Assembly (NCBI GenBank): GCA_000380705.1
Contig: AQYM01000023.1
Span: 1 to 29,867, forward strand
Direction of reading: 5' to 3'
DNA: 29,867 bases
Source of the DNA: Crenarchaeota archaeon SCGC AAA471-B05
GTDB taxonomy: Archaea; Thermoproteota; Thermoprotei; Gearchaeales; Gearchaeaceae
Part shown: positions 1 through 7,491 of the stretch, in pieces
Numbering within the stretch: the first letter of the stretch is position 1
Layout: each line of letters begins with the position of its first letter
Notes under the pieces: model-generated
Database searches by the model: none
What the model was told of the DNA's origin: nothing
The model's input: the letters and a program-made list of their open reading frames with translations, nothing else
Position numbers and translations under genes: made by a program

Positions 1-95
1 AAATTGCTTTAATGTATTGCTAGGTTCAATCATATTATATTCATATATTTCAGTAATTCTGCAATTAAAATAGCTCCTCCTGCTCCCCCTCTTAT
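1..95. repeat. Left arm of perfect 95-bp inverted repeat
   Basis: Bases 1-95 are the exact reverse complement of 1508-1602 (position i pairs with 1603-i; the first mismatch is at 96/1507). On the minus strand this arm encodes the last 20 or so codons of asd and the first 11 codons of a DapL-like protein (ATG at 33-31). The repeat runs up to the first base of the window, so the left copy may continue outside it. Confidence 0.95.
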
Positions 96-1076
96 TGTAT
101 TATTTCCTAAAACTAAAAACTTATAATCTAGCACTTTGCATCTTCTAATTTTTCCTACTATTGAAGCCATCCCATTAGCTAAATTTCTATCAAGTCTTGG
201 TTGCGGCCTATCTTCTTCTCTTAATATTATAATTGGCTTAACATGAGAAGGAAGGTGATAATTCTTCAAAGGATCGAATTCATCTAAACAACCAATGAAT
301 TCATCTATGCTTGGTTTATTCTCTAGCTCGACTGATACAGATTCCATATGGCCATCACTTACAAATACTCTATTACAAGTTGCACTAACTGCTATATTCG
401 CATAATTTATCCTTCCACCTTCCATTTTACCTAATATTTTCAAAGTTTCATTTTCTATCTTATCTTCTTCTAGAGGAATGTATGGAATAATGTTATCAAC
501 TATATCTAAAGATGCAATACCTGGATAGCCTGCTCCACTTATAGCTTGCATTGTTGTGACTATTACTTTCCTTATTTTGAACTTTTCATGAAGAGGTTTC
601 AAAACTAAGCAAAGATGAGTTGTTGAACAATTAGGATGAGTAACTATGAAGCCTTTGAAGCCTCTTCTTCTTTTTTGTATTTCAATTAATTGTAAGCTTT
701 CAGGATTAACTTCAGGAATCAACAAAGGAACGTCTTCATCCATTCTATGATTTCTTGCATTGCTTATTACAACATAGCCTTCTTTTGCGAACTCCTCTTC
801 TATCGGTCCTGCAACACTAGCGTCTAATGCTGAGAATACTATTTTACACTCAAGATTTGGTTTACATTCTTTTAATACTAAGTTTTTAACCTTATGAGGA
901 ATCTCGCCTTCTAGTTTCCATCTATTTTTCATCACTTCTTCATATTTTTTACCTGCAGATTTTTCTGAAGCAGCCAATTCTGTTACTTCAAACCATGGAT
1001 GATTTGATAATAGTTTTATGTATCTTTGACCAACTATTCCTGTTGCTCCTAAAATCCCTACAGGTATCTTATTCAT
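30..1076 (-). CDS. asd: Aspartate-semialdehyde dehydrogenase
   Basis: Catalyses NADPH-dependent reduction of aspartyl-4-phosphate to aspartate semialdehyde, the branch point to lysine, threonine and methionine, in the cytoplasm. The 348-aa product (family usual about 350) starts with a Rossmann signature GATGIVGQRY at residues 10-19. It has the catalytic cysteine in HPNCSTTH (Cys150), the substrate-binding GAGYPG segment, a probable general-base His243 in SDGHMES, and the RGGAGGA C-terminal helix. I chose ATG at 1076 because it overlaps the stop of the upstream aspartate kinase fragment by 8 nt and begins right at the nucleotide-binding strand; an in-frame start at 1109 would add 11 unconserved residues. 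Its stop overlaps an ATG (33-31) that starts a second copy of the dapL N-terminus in an ATGA arrangement, implying translational coupling to a dapL outside the window. Confidence 0.95.
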   Translation of the reverse strand: MNKIPVGILGATGIVGQRYIKLLSNHPWFEVTELAASEKSAGKKYEEVMKNRWKLEGEIPHKVKNLVLKECKPNLECKIVFSALDASVAGPIEEEFAKEGYVVISNARNHRMDEDVPLLIPEVNPESLQLIEIQKRRRGFKGFIVTHPNCSTTHLCLVLKPLHEKFKIRKVIVTTMQAISGAGYPGIASLDIVDNIIPYIPLEEDKIENETLKILGKMEGGRINYANIAVSATCNRVFVSDGHMESVSVELENKPSIDEFIGCLDEFDPLKNYHLPSHVKPIIILREEDRPQPRLDRNLANGMASIVGKIRRCKVLDYKFLVLGNNTIRGGAGGAILIAELLKYMNII

Positions 1077-1509
1077 TTTCAAAGAATACTTTGTGCAATT
1101 CTCTAACACATAAGTCAGCTAATTCCTGATTTACTACAAAACTTATGTTTATCTTAGAAGAACCTGAGGATATCATCTCGATGTTTATCCCTTTTTCGCC
1201 TAAAATTGAGAAAGCCTTTCCTGCAATGTTAGGTTCTTGGTTTATTTCCTTGCCTATTAATGAAATCGATGCTCTCGAAGGATATAATTCCACATCGGCA
1301 ATTTCCTTAAGATCTTTAATCAATTCTGCAACTTCATATTTATTTTCAATGGTTAATGATACATTTACTTCAGAGGTTGATATTAGATCAACGGGTATTT
1401 TGTGAATATTGAAGACTTCAAATATTTTGTATAGATAACCATATGCTAAGAACATTTTAGGACTATGTATATTAATGATATTGATATTTTTCTTGGAAAC
1501 AATTGCGAT
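1069..1509 (-). CDS. Aspartate kinase, C-terminal ACT-domain part only (truncated at 5' end)
   Basis: Only the regulatory end of aspartate kinase is present. From 1509 downwards the frame reads AIVSKKNINIINIHSPKMF and then AYGYLYKIFEVF, PVDLISTSEVNVSLTI and SSGSSKINISFVV. This matches the paired ACT domains that bind the feedback inhibitor in LysC-type kinases (compare TLLTLHSLNML and VDLITTSEVSVALTLD in E. coli LysC, from memory). The whole amino-acid-kinase catalytic domain is missing. Homology stops at the inner border of the 95-bp inverted repeat, so the truncation is caused by the rearrangement. The first in-frame ATG (1455) would give a 128-aa protein; a free ACT protein could act as a regulatory subunit, as in Bacillus aspartokinase II, but truncation at the repeat edge makes an artefact or broken gene more likely. 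Its stop (1069-1071) overlaps the asd start, so the ancestral order is lysC-asd. Confidence 0.85.
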   Translation of the reverse strand: MAIVSKKNINIINIHSPKMFLAYGYLYKIFEVFNIHKIPVDLISTSEVNVSLTIENKYEVAELIKDLKEIADVELYPSRASISLIGKEINQEPNIAGKAFSILGEKGINIEMISSGSSKINISFVVNQELADLCVRELHKVFFENE

Positions 1510-1602
1510 AAGAGGGGGAGCAGGAGGAGCTATTTTAATTGCAGAATTACTGAAATATATGAATATAATATGATTGAACCTAGCAATACATTAAAGCAAT
1601 TT
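1508..1602. repeat. Right arm of perfect 95-bp inverted repeat (asd tail + dapL start)
   Basis: Reverse complement of 1-95. On the plus strand it carries the last codons of asd (IRGGAGGAILIAELLKYMN, stop TGA at 1571-1573) directly before and overlapping the dapL ATG at 1570. Only this tail of asd remains; upstream of 1508 the sequence switches to aspartate kinase on the opposite strand. A 5-base match (tttcc, offset by one base) lies just beyond the end, within weaker local similarity, and may be junction microhomology. Confidence 0.95.
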
Positions 1603-2742
1603 CTCAGTTATAGTTTTGCAGAAGTTGATAATATTAAACAAGACTTCTTAAAAAAAGGTTATCGAATAATAGATCTCGGTGTTGGCGATCCTAGCGATCC
1701 AATGTATGAAGGTATCGTAGAGGGCTTAAAGAAGGGGGCTGAAAAACATGTGAGAAGCGGTTATCCTCCTTATGATGGTCGTGAAGAACTTAAGTATGCT
1801 ATTTCTGAGTGGCTTAAAAGAAGATTCAAAATAGATGTCGATTATAAAAAGCAAATCGTTGTAACAAGCGGTTCAAAAGAAGCAATATTTCATTTCCCCT
1901 TAGCTTTTCTAAATCAAGGAGATCGTGTATTGATCCCTTCAATAGGCTATCCTCCTTATAAATCTGGAACTATATTTGCAAACGGCATACCGATTTATTA
2001 TCACATCAAAGAGCAAAATCACTTTCTACCTGATCTAAACGAAGTAGAAGATTTGATGAAAAAATATAAACCAAAAATAATGTGGATAAACTATCCAAAT
2101 AATCCAACAACTGTTATAGCAAGAAGAGAATTTTATACTGAATTGGTTGAGATTTCAAAAAAATACAATGTAATAGTAGCTTCTGATGAGGCATACATTG
2201 ATATTTATGAAAAAGAAGTACCATCTTCAATACTCGAAGCTTCTAATGACTGGAGTAATATTGTTGCTTTTCATTCATTATCCAAAAGAAATAACGCGAC
2301 TGGCTTGAGAGTTGCCTTCGTTGTTGGAGGCGAAGAAATAATAAAATATTTCATAGCATTGAAAACTCAAATCGATTCAGGTGTTGCTAATGTTTTACAA
2401 GAAGCTGCGATCTATGCGTTCAAAGACGATAGTCATGTTGAATACATGAGAAAAGTTTATTCAAGAAGAAGAGCGATGCTCAAAGAAGCTTTAGAAAATA
2501 AGGGAATAAAATGTTATTCAGAAGCTACAATATATATTTGGGCTATGGTCGATGATTCTATTGAGTTTGCAAAAAGATTGCTAAATTTAGATGAGAAAAA
2601 TAAAATTGGAATTAACGTTACTCCAGGGAAATTTTTGGCTTTAAATGAAGATTTAGAGGCCAATAAGTTTGTTAGATTTGCTTTGGTTGCAAACGATGCG
2701 TATATTAAATTAGCCTCTGAGATTATAAAAGAAAAGCTATGA
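1570..2742 (+). CDS. dapL: LL-diaminopimelate aminotransferase-like class I/II aminotransferase
   Basis: A 390-aa PLP-dependent fold-type I aminotransferase, probably converting tetrahydrodipicolinate and glutamate to LL-2,6-diaminopimelate. Visible hallmarks are DLGVGDPSDP near residue 35, the GYPPYDGREELK substrate loop, TSGSKEAIF, YPNNPT (residues 175-180), SDEAY with PLP-pyridine Asp206, the Schiff-base Lys239 in HSLSKR, Arg247, and a C-terminal VRFALV arginine for the substrate carboxylate. The open frame begins at 1465, but ATG 1570 is preferred: it overlaps the asd tail stop as ATGA, and the 35 extra residues are just a frame-shifted reading of that tail. The stop overlaps the dapF start (2739). 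Assignment to DapL rather than an aspartate or succinyl-DAP aminotransferase rests on the neighbours; the family alone cannot decide. Confidence 0.8.
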   Translation: MIEPSNTLKQFLSYSFAEVDNIKQDFLKKGYRIIDLGVGDPSDPMYEGIVEGLKKGAEKHVRSGYPPYDGREELKYAISEWLKRRFKIDVDYKKQIVVTSGSKEAIFHFPLAFLNQGDRVLIPSIGYPPYKSGTIFANGIPIYYHIKEQNHFLPDLNEVEDLMKKYKPKIMWINYPNNPTTVIARREFYTELVEISKKYNVIVASDEAYIDIYEKEVPSSILEASNDWSNIVAFHSLSKRNNATGLRVAFVVGGEEIIKYFIALKTQIDSGVANVLQEAAIYAFKDDSHVEYMRKVYSRRRAMLKEALENKGIKCYSEATIYIWAMVDDSIEFAKRLLNLDEKNKIGINVTPGKFLALNEDLEANKFVRFALVANDAYIKLASEIIKEKL

Positions 2743-3539
2743 AAATGCATGTGACTAAAATGCATGCATTAGGAAATAGTTACATCATCATTGAAGATTT
2801 GGATTCGAAGTTAGAAGAGTACTATAAAGAAATTGCGTTAATCCTTTCTGATAAGAGTTTCGGCATAGGATCTGATGGCATTTTGGTATTGAATAAAGGT
2901 AGAATAGTCAAATATAAAATGAGAATATTCAATCCAGATGGAAGCGAAGCTGAAATGTGCGGTAATGGTGTGAGAATGTTTGCAAAATACTTGCTTGATA
3001 AGAATTACTTGGGAAATGAAGCTGAAATTGAAGTTGGTTCTCGTGTCGTTAAAACCTTCGTAGAAGGAAACATGGTAAGCGTTAACATGGGGAAAGTGGA
3101 AATAATCGGAGAAGCAGAAATAGAAATAGGAAATAGGAAATTCAAAGGTGTAAAGGCTTCAATCGGTAATCCTCATTTTATCATATTCAGCAATGAAAAG
3201 GATAAACTAAAGCAATATACTTTGGATTATGGTTTCTTCATAGAAAATCATAAGGAATTTCCTAACAGAACCAACGTTGAATTTGCCTATATTGAAGATA
3301 AGAAAAAAATAAAATTATATGTATGGGAAAGAGGAGTAGGCATGACTTTATCATGTGGTTCCGGTGCATGTGCAACAGCCTTTGTAGCAAACTATTATGG
3401 TTATACAGATAAGGAATTGGAAGTTACGTTGCCAGGCGGTAGTTTGTTCATTAAAATTACGGATGAAGGTGTGATCATGAAAGGTCCTGTAACATATGTA
3501 TTGAGAGGAGAAGCTTATTTAGATGTGGTGGGAAAGTAA
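2739..3539 (+). CDS. dapF: Diaminopimelate epimerase
   Basis: Interconverts LL- and meso-diaminopimelate without a cofactor. The 266-aa protein has both catalytic cysteines in their usual settings: Cys74 in AEMCGNGVRMFAKYL and Cys206 in LSCGSGACATAF. Other signatures are MHALGNSYI at the N-terminus, GSDGILVL (residues 44-51), FNPDGSEAEMC, GNPHFIIF and RTNVEFA. Length fits the family (about 270). ATG 2739 is in an ATGA overlap with the dapL stop and the C-terminus overlaps lysA by 17 nt, so the three genes are one translationally coupled unit. Together with lysA it shows lysine is made via DAP rather than via the LysW/alpha-aminoadipate route used by most Sulfolobales. Confidence 0.96.
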   Translation: MKMHVTKMHALGNSYIIIEDLDSKLEEYYKEIALILSDKSFGIGSDGILVLNKGRIVKYKMRIFNPDGSEAEMCGNGVRMFAKYLLDKNYLGNEAEIEVGSRVVKTFVEGNMVSVNMGKVEIIGEAEIEIGNRKFKGVKASIGNPHFIIFSNEKDKLKQYTLDYGFFIENHKEFPNRTNVEFAYIEDKKKIKLYVWERGVGMTLSCGSGACATAFVANYYGYTDKELEVTLPGGSLFIKITDEGVIMKGPVTYVLRGEAYLDVVGK

Positions 3540-4803
3540 AGGTCATTTAGAAATTAAAAATAACGAGCTATACATCGCAAATTATTCTGCAGTTGATTTA
3601 GCTAAGCGCTTTGGAACGCCAATATATGTCTATAATGCAAGAAGAGTTATAGATAACTATCAGAGATTCTACAATACTCTTAAGAAATATGCAGATAGAG
3701 AAGTTCGAGTTCATTATTCAATGAAAGCCAATTCTAATACATACTTACTTAAAATACTCAAAGAAAAAGGATGTTGGATAGATGCGGTGTCGCCCGAAGA
3801 AGTTTTGCTAGCTATTAATTTAGGTTTTGAAGAAAACAAGATCTTATTTACAGGTTCAAGTTTAAGTCATGATGACCTATTACAAGTAAAGCCTTTTAAG
3901 ATAAGAATAAACGTAGATTCTTATTCTTGTCTATTGAAAATGAAGGAATTAGATATGAAAAACGAAATTTCTTTTCGAATTGATCCTGGAATAAAAGGCG
4001 TTGGTCATAATTGGAAAACAATAACTGCAGGCATCGAAGCGCATGGTCATCCTATAAAATTCTCGATACCTATCGAGGAGCTGGATTTCGCGATTAGGTT
4101 AGCAATAGATTTAGGTTTCGATATTAAAGGATTGCATGAGCACGTCGGTTCTAATTGGTTAAGAAAAGAAGAAGTTGATGAATTTTTAGAAACTGTTAAG
4201 ATTTTAGTTAAGAAAGCAAAGGAAGTGAAGTCTAAATTTGGAATCAACCTTGATTTTCTTGACTTAGGAGGCGGTCCAGGTATTAGATATAAAGAAGACC
4301 AAAACGAATTTCCCTTAGAATACTATGCTAGTAACATCTTTGAGATATTAAAGGATATAGAAACGAATGCTGTTTCTTTTGAGCCTGGTAGATATATTGT
4401 TGCAGACGCAGGAATATTGCTAGTAAAAGTTACAGAAGTCAAGATAAGATACGGTCATATTATTGTAGGAGTAAATAGCGGCTTCAATCATTTAATCAGA
4501 CCTGTATTATACAATTCTTATCATGAGATCGTAAATTGTAATAATGTAGAAGGCGAGATGGAAGAGGTTAATATCGTAGGTAATCTTTGTGAGACTGGAG
4601 ATATATTTGCAGCAAAAAGAAAAATATCTAAAGTAAGAGAAGGGGACATCTTAGCTATTCTTTGTGCAGGCGCATATGGTTATTCAATGTCTTCTCGATA
4701 TAACTCAAGAGCGCTTCCAAAAGAGGTTGTCTTAGATGGTGAGAGAGCATATGTATGTAAAGAATTTTATGCAAAAAATGAATTTTATGTTAGCTTAACT
4801 TGA
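3523..4803 (+). CDS. lysA: Diaminopimelate decarboxylase
   Basis: Last step of lysine synthesis: PLP-dependent decarboxylation of meso-DAP to L-lysine and CO2. The 426-aa protein has the fold-type III (alanine racemase-like) barrel with PLP lysine Lys68 in HYSMKANSN, WIDAVSPEE, HEHVGSNW, the phosphate-binding glycine loop DLGGGPGIRY and FEPGRYIVADAG. In the C-terminal beta domain are the substrate cysteine in CETGDIFA and the active-site tyrosine in GAYGYSMSSRYNSRALP. The start at 3523 overlaps dapF by 17 nt; a GTG one codon later is possible. It ends the operon and is followed by T-rich sequence and gene remnants. Confidence 0.96.
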   Translation: MWWESKGHLEIKNNELYIANYSAVDLAKRFGTPIYVYNARRVIDNYQRFYNTLKKYADREVRVHYSMKANSNTYLLKILKEKGCWIDAVSPEEVLLAINLGFEENKILFTGSSLSHDDLLQVKPFKIRINVDSYSCLLKMKELDMKNEISFRIDPGIKGVGHNWKTITAGIEAHGHPIKFSIPIEELDFAIRLAIDLGFDIKGLHEHVGSNWLRKEEVDEFLETVKILVKKAKEVKSKFGINLDFLDLGGGPGIRYKEDQNEFPLEYYASNIFEILKDIETNAVSFEPGRYIVADAGILLVKVTEVKIRYGHIIVGVNSGFNHLIRPVLYNSYHEIVNCNNVEGEMEEVNIVGNLCETGDIFAAKRKISKVREGDILAILCAGAYGYSMSSRYNSRALPKEVVLDGERAYVCKEFYAKNEFYVSLT

Positions 4804-4821
4804 TTTATTAAATATTATTGA

Positions 4822-5046
4822 GAAAAATATAGTCTTTTAATATTTTTATCTCAACTATTTTACGATAAGAAAAGATATAATAACTTTATAGGAGATGGTT
4901 TCAATGATTTCTGGGCTGCAAAAGATACAAATTTAGTTTTAGCTGTTAAGAATTCTGTTTTGGAGAAAAAATTGTAGAGAAAACAATTTAGCTTTTAAAT
5001 CTTTCTTAAACTTTAATGAAGTAATAGAAGAAATATCTAGCCCTTA
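4822..5046 (+). pseudogene. Remnant of a HAD-superfamily phosphatase (C-terminal part, frameshifted)
   Basis: From 4822 a frame without any start codon reads KKRYNNFIGDGFNDFWAAKD and then TNLVLAVKNSVLEK, the motif IV region (GDGxND, Mg2+ ligands) of HAD phosphatases of the phosphoserine phosphatase or MtnX type. It stops at 4975-4977 right after a run of six A (4966-4971). Dropping one A restores the frame to NCRENNLAFKSFLNFNEVIE and a stop at 5044-5046, the expected C-terminal helix. The nucleophile motif DxDxT and the rest of the N-terminus are absent upstream, where lysA sits. So it is a 5'-truncated remnant with an added single-base indel. Exact substrate unknown. Confidence 0.65.
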
Positions 5047-5337
5047 ACTTCTTGATAAGCTTCTAAAGTTGCATTTATCATGAAGTATAGATACTTGGGC
5101 TTTGAAAGCGCCACTAGATTCTATTGTAACACCTGTCTCTCCTTTTACAGAACCTTTTCCTTCAATAGTTTAAGAATCTTGCTTTATGCTTTTATAATTA
5201 TAATTCCTGAAACAGGTGTATTAAAAGCTAGTCCCAATACTGTATACTGCATCGTAACCAGCGTTTTCTATTATTTTGACCATTTCGCACAATTGTTCTA
5301 AACTAACTCCCCATAGCTGCACTGCAAAAAATACCAT
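5047..5337 (-). pseudogene. Decayed minus-strand gene, possibly a luciferase-like/F420-dependent reductase
   Basis: On the minus strand an ATG at 5337 opens a 38-codon frame (MVFFAVQLWGVSLEQL, then EMVKIIENAGYDAVYSIG) that stops at 5221. This resembles the first beta-strand and helix of luciferase-like monooxygenase/F420 oxidoreductase barrels. Coding-like text continues in other frames (TPVSGIIIIK; GETGVTIESSGAFKAQ), and a plausible terminal segment (ALSKPKYLYFMINATLEAYQ, then a stop) lies near 5040-5100, so several indels and deletions have occurred. The total length is far below a normal 300-aa enzyme. A plus-strand open frame at 5080-5301 is only the shadow of this. The family call is tentative. 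Confidence 0.4.
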
Positions 5338-5351
5338 ATAAAATATGGTAT
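5331..5351. promoter_or_regulatory. Perfect 9-bp palindrome with AAA centre
   Basis: Arms ATACCATAT (5331-5339) and ATATGGTAT (5343-5351) are exact complements around AAA. The minus-strand ATG of the decayed gene lies in the left arm (5335-5337). It could be an old operator or simply the start region of the remnant; the loop is short enough for a hairpin. Confidence 0.4.
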
Positions 5352-5524
5352 TTAAAAAAGATAGATTTTTATCCCATACCTGGAATCAAACAAATTAATT
5401 TAAAATTTTTCAAAAATTGAAATCTTTCCCTTTAGATTAGTGTGAAGGTCAGATAAACTTTCTTAAGTTTAATTTCAAAAACAAACGAGGATAGTATTCT
5501 AAGAAATATAAAAAGAGATCAAAG

Positions 5525-5533
5525 TTTAAATAT
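5525..5533 (+). promoter_or_regulatory. TATA box for the YdjM-like gene
   Basis: TTTAAATAT lies 26-34 nt upstream of the ATG at 5559, the spacing expected for an archaeal promoter giving a leaderless or nearly leaderless mRNA. No Shine-Dalgarno is visible before the ATG. Confidence 0.5.
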
Positions 5534-5558
5534 CTCATCCATAAATAACTTTTGTAAA

Positions 5559-6179
5559 ATGTTAGGTAGAAATCATATTTTATTCAACTTGTTTACCTTT
5601 TTTCCATTCATGTTTTATTTATATCTTACAGATTATCCTTTAGTATATATTTATATTTCCTTTCTTTGTGTTATAGCTTTTGCCAATTTCCCTGATATAG
5701 ATATCAAATACAGGAGATCCTCTATCTTAAATAAAATAATTTATTTAATCTTCTATTTACCCTTTATTCTTTTAGCATTATTTATGAAAAATAAGAAAAT
5801 GATAAAACACAGAGGAATAACACACTCTGTTTATGGCTTAGCCTTATTTTCGTTTATAGTATGTTTATTTTATTTAATATTATCTTTTTATTTTCCAAGA
5901 TATATTAACATTTTAATTTTATTTTCGATAATATTTTCTTATGCTTTACACTTGTTATGTGATCTTGTAACTTATGAGGGAATAACGCTTTTTAATAAGA
6001 AGTTCAAAGGAATTTTGGTAACAGGACGCAATGATTCATTTTATACATATATTTATTCTTTTTTACAACTTATTTTAACTTTTATATTATATAAAATTAA
6101 TTTTTACTTTATTCCTATATTTTCTTTATTAGTATTATTTTTTTTTATTTTGTTTCCGTTAATTATAAGAAATAAATAA
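5559..6179 (+). CDS. YdjM/DUF457-like membrane-bound metal-dependent hydrolase
   Basis: A 206-aa integral membrane protein with about five hydrophobic segments. The family fingerprint is clear: NH near the N-terminus (GRNHILF), the FPDIDIKYRR acidic motif around residues 45-54, HRGITHS around residue 85, and a later LLCDLVTYEG aspartate, which together form a probable metal site. E. coli YdjM and relatives are annotated as membrane-bound metal-dependent hydrolases, but their substrate is unknown. The gene stands alone after the remnant region, with its own TATA box and very low GC, and is followed 31 nt later by an acetyltransferase gene on the same strand. Confidence 0.8.
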   Translation: MLGRNHILFNLFTFFPFMFYLYLTDYPLVYIYISFLCVIAFANFPDIDIKYRRSSILNKIIYLIFYLPFILLALFMKNKKMIKHRGITHSVYGLALFSFIVCLFYLILSFYFPRYINILILFSIIFSYALHLLCDLVTYEGITLFNKKFKGILVTGRNDSFYTYIYSFLQLILTFILYKINFYFIPIFSLLVLFFFILFPLIIRNK

Positions 6180-6210
6180 ATTTTATAAGCTTGTTTCATA
6201 AAATATTTTT

Positions 6211-7137
6211 ATGGAAATAAGGAATATTTCTCCTAAGGATTATTCTAGGTTAGCCTTAATCTTTAACACAATTTATCCCTATTATACCTATACTGAGGAA
6301 GATATAAGATATGAGTATGAAGAAGAAGGAAAGATGCTAAACCTTAAAGCATTCGTAGCTGAGATTAATAGCGAAGTGGTAGCGATAGCAGAATATTATA
6401 AAAGCCAATACAAGAGCTTTAAAAACGGTGATTTATTTGAAATAGGAATATACGTTGATCCCAGATATCAAAGAAGAGGTATAGGAAATAATCTTTATGA
6501 CTTTATTTTAAAGGAAATAGAAAAAGAAAATGTAGATGGCTTAATAACTTATGTTCTTGGTTCACATATCGATTCCATTAATTTTTTAATTAAACGAGGT
6601 TTCTTTGAAATTTATAGATATTACGAATTAGAATTGGATGTTGAAAGAATAAATCTCGATAAAATGTATATAAAAGATTTGGATGTTGAAATAGTTAGCT
6701 TGAAAGAAGAAAAAGATTTAGATAAGTTCAATCTTTATGAATTAATAAAATCGATAAGTAAAGACATGCCGTCTCCTCTGCCCTTGGAGTTTCCAAGTTT
6801 TGAAAGATGGAAAATTAGATTTTTCAAGAACCCGTATGCAATTTACGATTCCTATTTTATAGCTAAAAAGAATGGAAAATATGTTGGTTTTAGTTCGCTT
6901 TATAAAGAAAACGAAGAAGTAGTCAATCAGGGATTAACTGGAGTAATCAAAGAGTATAGAAATAAAGGAGTTGCTAAGGCTTTAAAATTAAAAGTAATGG
7001 AATACGCAAAAAGAAAAGGTTTTAAAAAGATTAGAACTTGGAATGGTTGTTCTAATTTTAGAATTTTAACTTTAAATAGGAATTTAGGTTTTGAGTTTAA
7101 AAGAGACTGGATCATGTTCTATAAAGATTTAAAATAA
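6211..7137 (+). CDS. Tandem-domain GNAT acetyltransferase
   Basis: A 308-aa protein made of two GCN5-related N-acetyltransferase domains. The first (about residues 1-150) carries the acetyl-CoA pyrophosphate loop YVDPRYQRRGIGNNLY. The second (about 155-308) carries GVIKEYRNKGVAKALK followed by GFKKIRTWNGCSNFRIL and NRNLGFEF, the usual strand-helix tail. Both motif-A loops keep the Q/RxxGxG/A pattern, so both may bind acetyl-CoA. Tandem GNATs include mycothiol synthase-like and antibiotic-modifying enzymes, but nothing here shows the acceptor. A TATA-like TTTTATAAG lies about 25 nt before the ATG, in the gap after the YdjM-like gene, suggesting its own leaderless transcript. Confidence 0.85.
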   Translation: MEIRNISPKDYSRLALIFNTIYPYYTYTEEDIRYEYEEEGKMLNLKAFVAEINSEVVAIAEYYKSQYKSFKNGDLFEIGIYVDPRYQRRGIGNNLYDFILKEIEKENVDGLITYVLGSHIDSINFLIKRGFFEIYRYYELELDVERINLDKMYIKDLDVEIVSLKEEKDLDKFNLYELIKSISKDMPSPLPLEFPSFERWKIRFFKNPYAIYDSYFIAKKNGKYVGFSSLYKENEEVVNQGLTGVIKEYRNKGVAKALKLKVMEYAKRKGFKKIRTWNGCSNFRILTLNRNLGFEFKRDWIMFYKDLK

Positions 7138-7491
7138 AAAATAATTAAAATATTACAAAGAAATTATTTATTATTTAAATTTATACCTATAATTCTATTC
7201 GATTATACGTTAGAAAAAAGTTATAGATTTGAATGAATAATGGATTCGTGGAAAATTTATTCTTAGGATTTAGTATATTTAATAATTCATCTACAAGTTG
7301 AAACATTAATGTCGCCTTACTGACTCTTCTTAAGTTAGTTAATAATAATTAAAAAATAGTCATATCTAAGATTTTAAATCTGGCTTTCTCCTAATCTTAA
7401 AGGGCGAAACTTTAGTTTATTCTTAAATTGTATTCATAAAAAGCTTTCATTCCACTATAAAAATTTTAATTCGTTTAACATTGGTTTAGTT
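7138..7491. other. Gene-poor AT-rich gap
   Basis: These 354 bases hold no supported gene. A 39-codon minus-strand frame (7187-7306, MFQLVDELLNILNPKNKF...) could be a remnant but has no promoter and no family I recognise. The 3' end carries the promoter of the protease gene: CTATAAAAA at about 7456-7464, about 30 nt before its ATG. Confidence 0.5.

Noticed and set aside
1145..1405. 86-codon plus-strand open frame
   Set aside because: Shadow of the aspartate kinase ACT region on the minus strand; no family features.
1465..1569. 35-residue N-terminal extension of the DapL-like protein
   Set aside because: It is an out-of-frame reading of the asd tail and of aspartate kinase complement; the ATG at 1570 matches the operon overlap and the family start.
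5080..5301. 73-codon plus-strand open frame
   Set aside because: Cysteine/phenylalanine-rich text with no features; complementary to minus-strand coding-like remnants.
7187..7306. 39-codon minus-strand frame in the 7.1-7.5 kb gap
   Set aside because: Too short, no promoter and no recognisable motif; kept only as a note on the gap.
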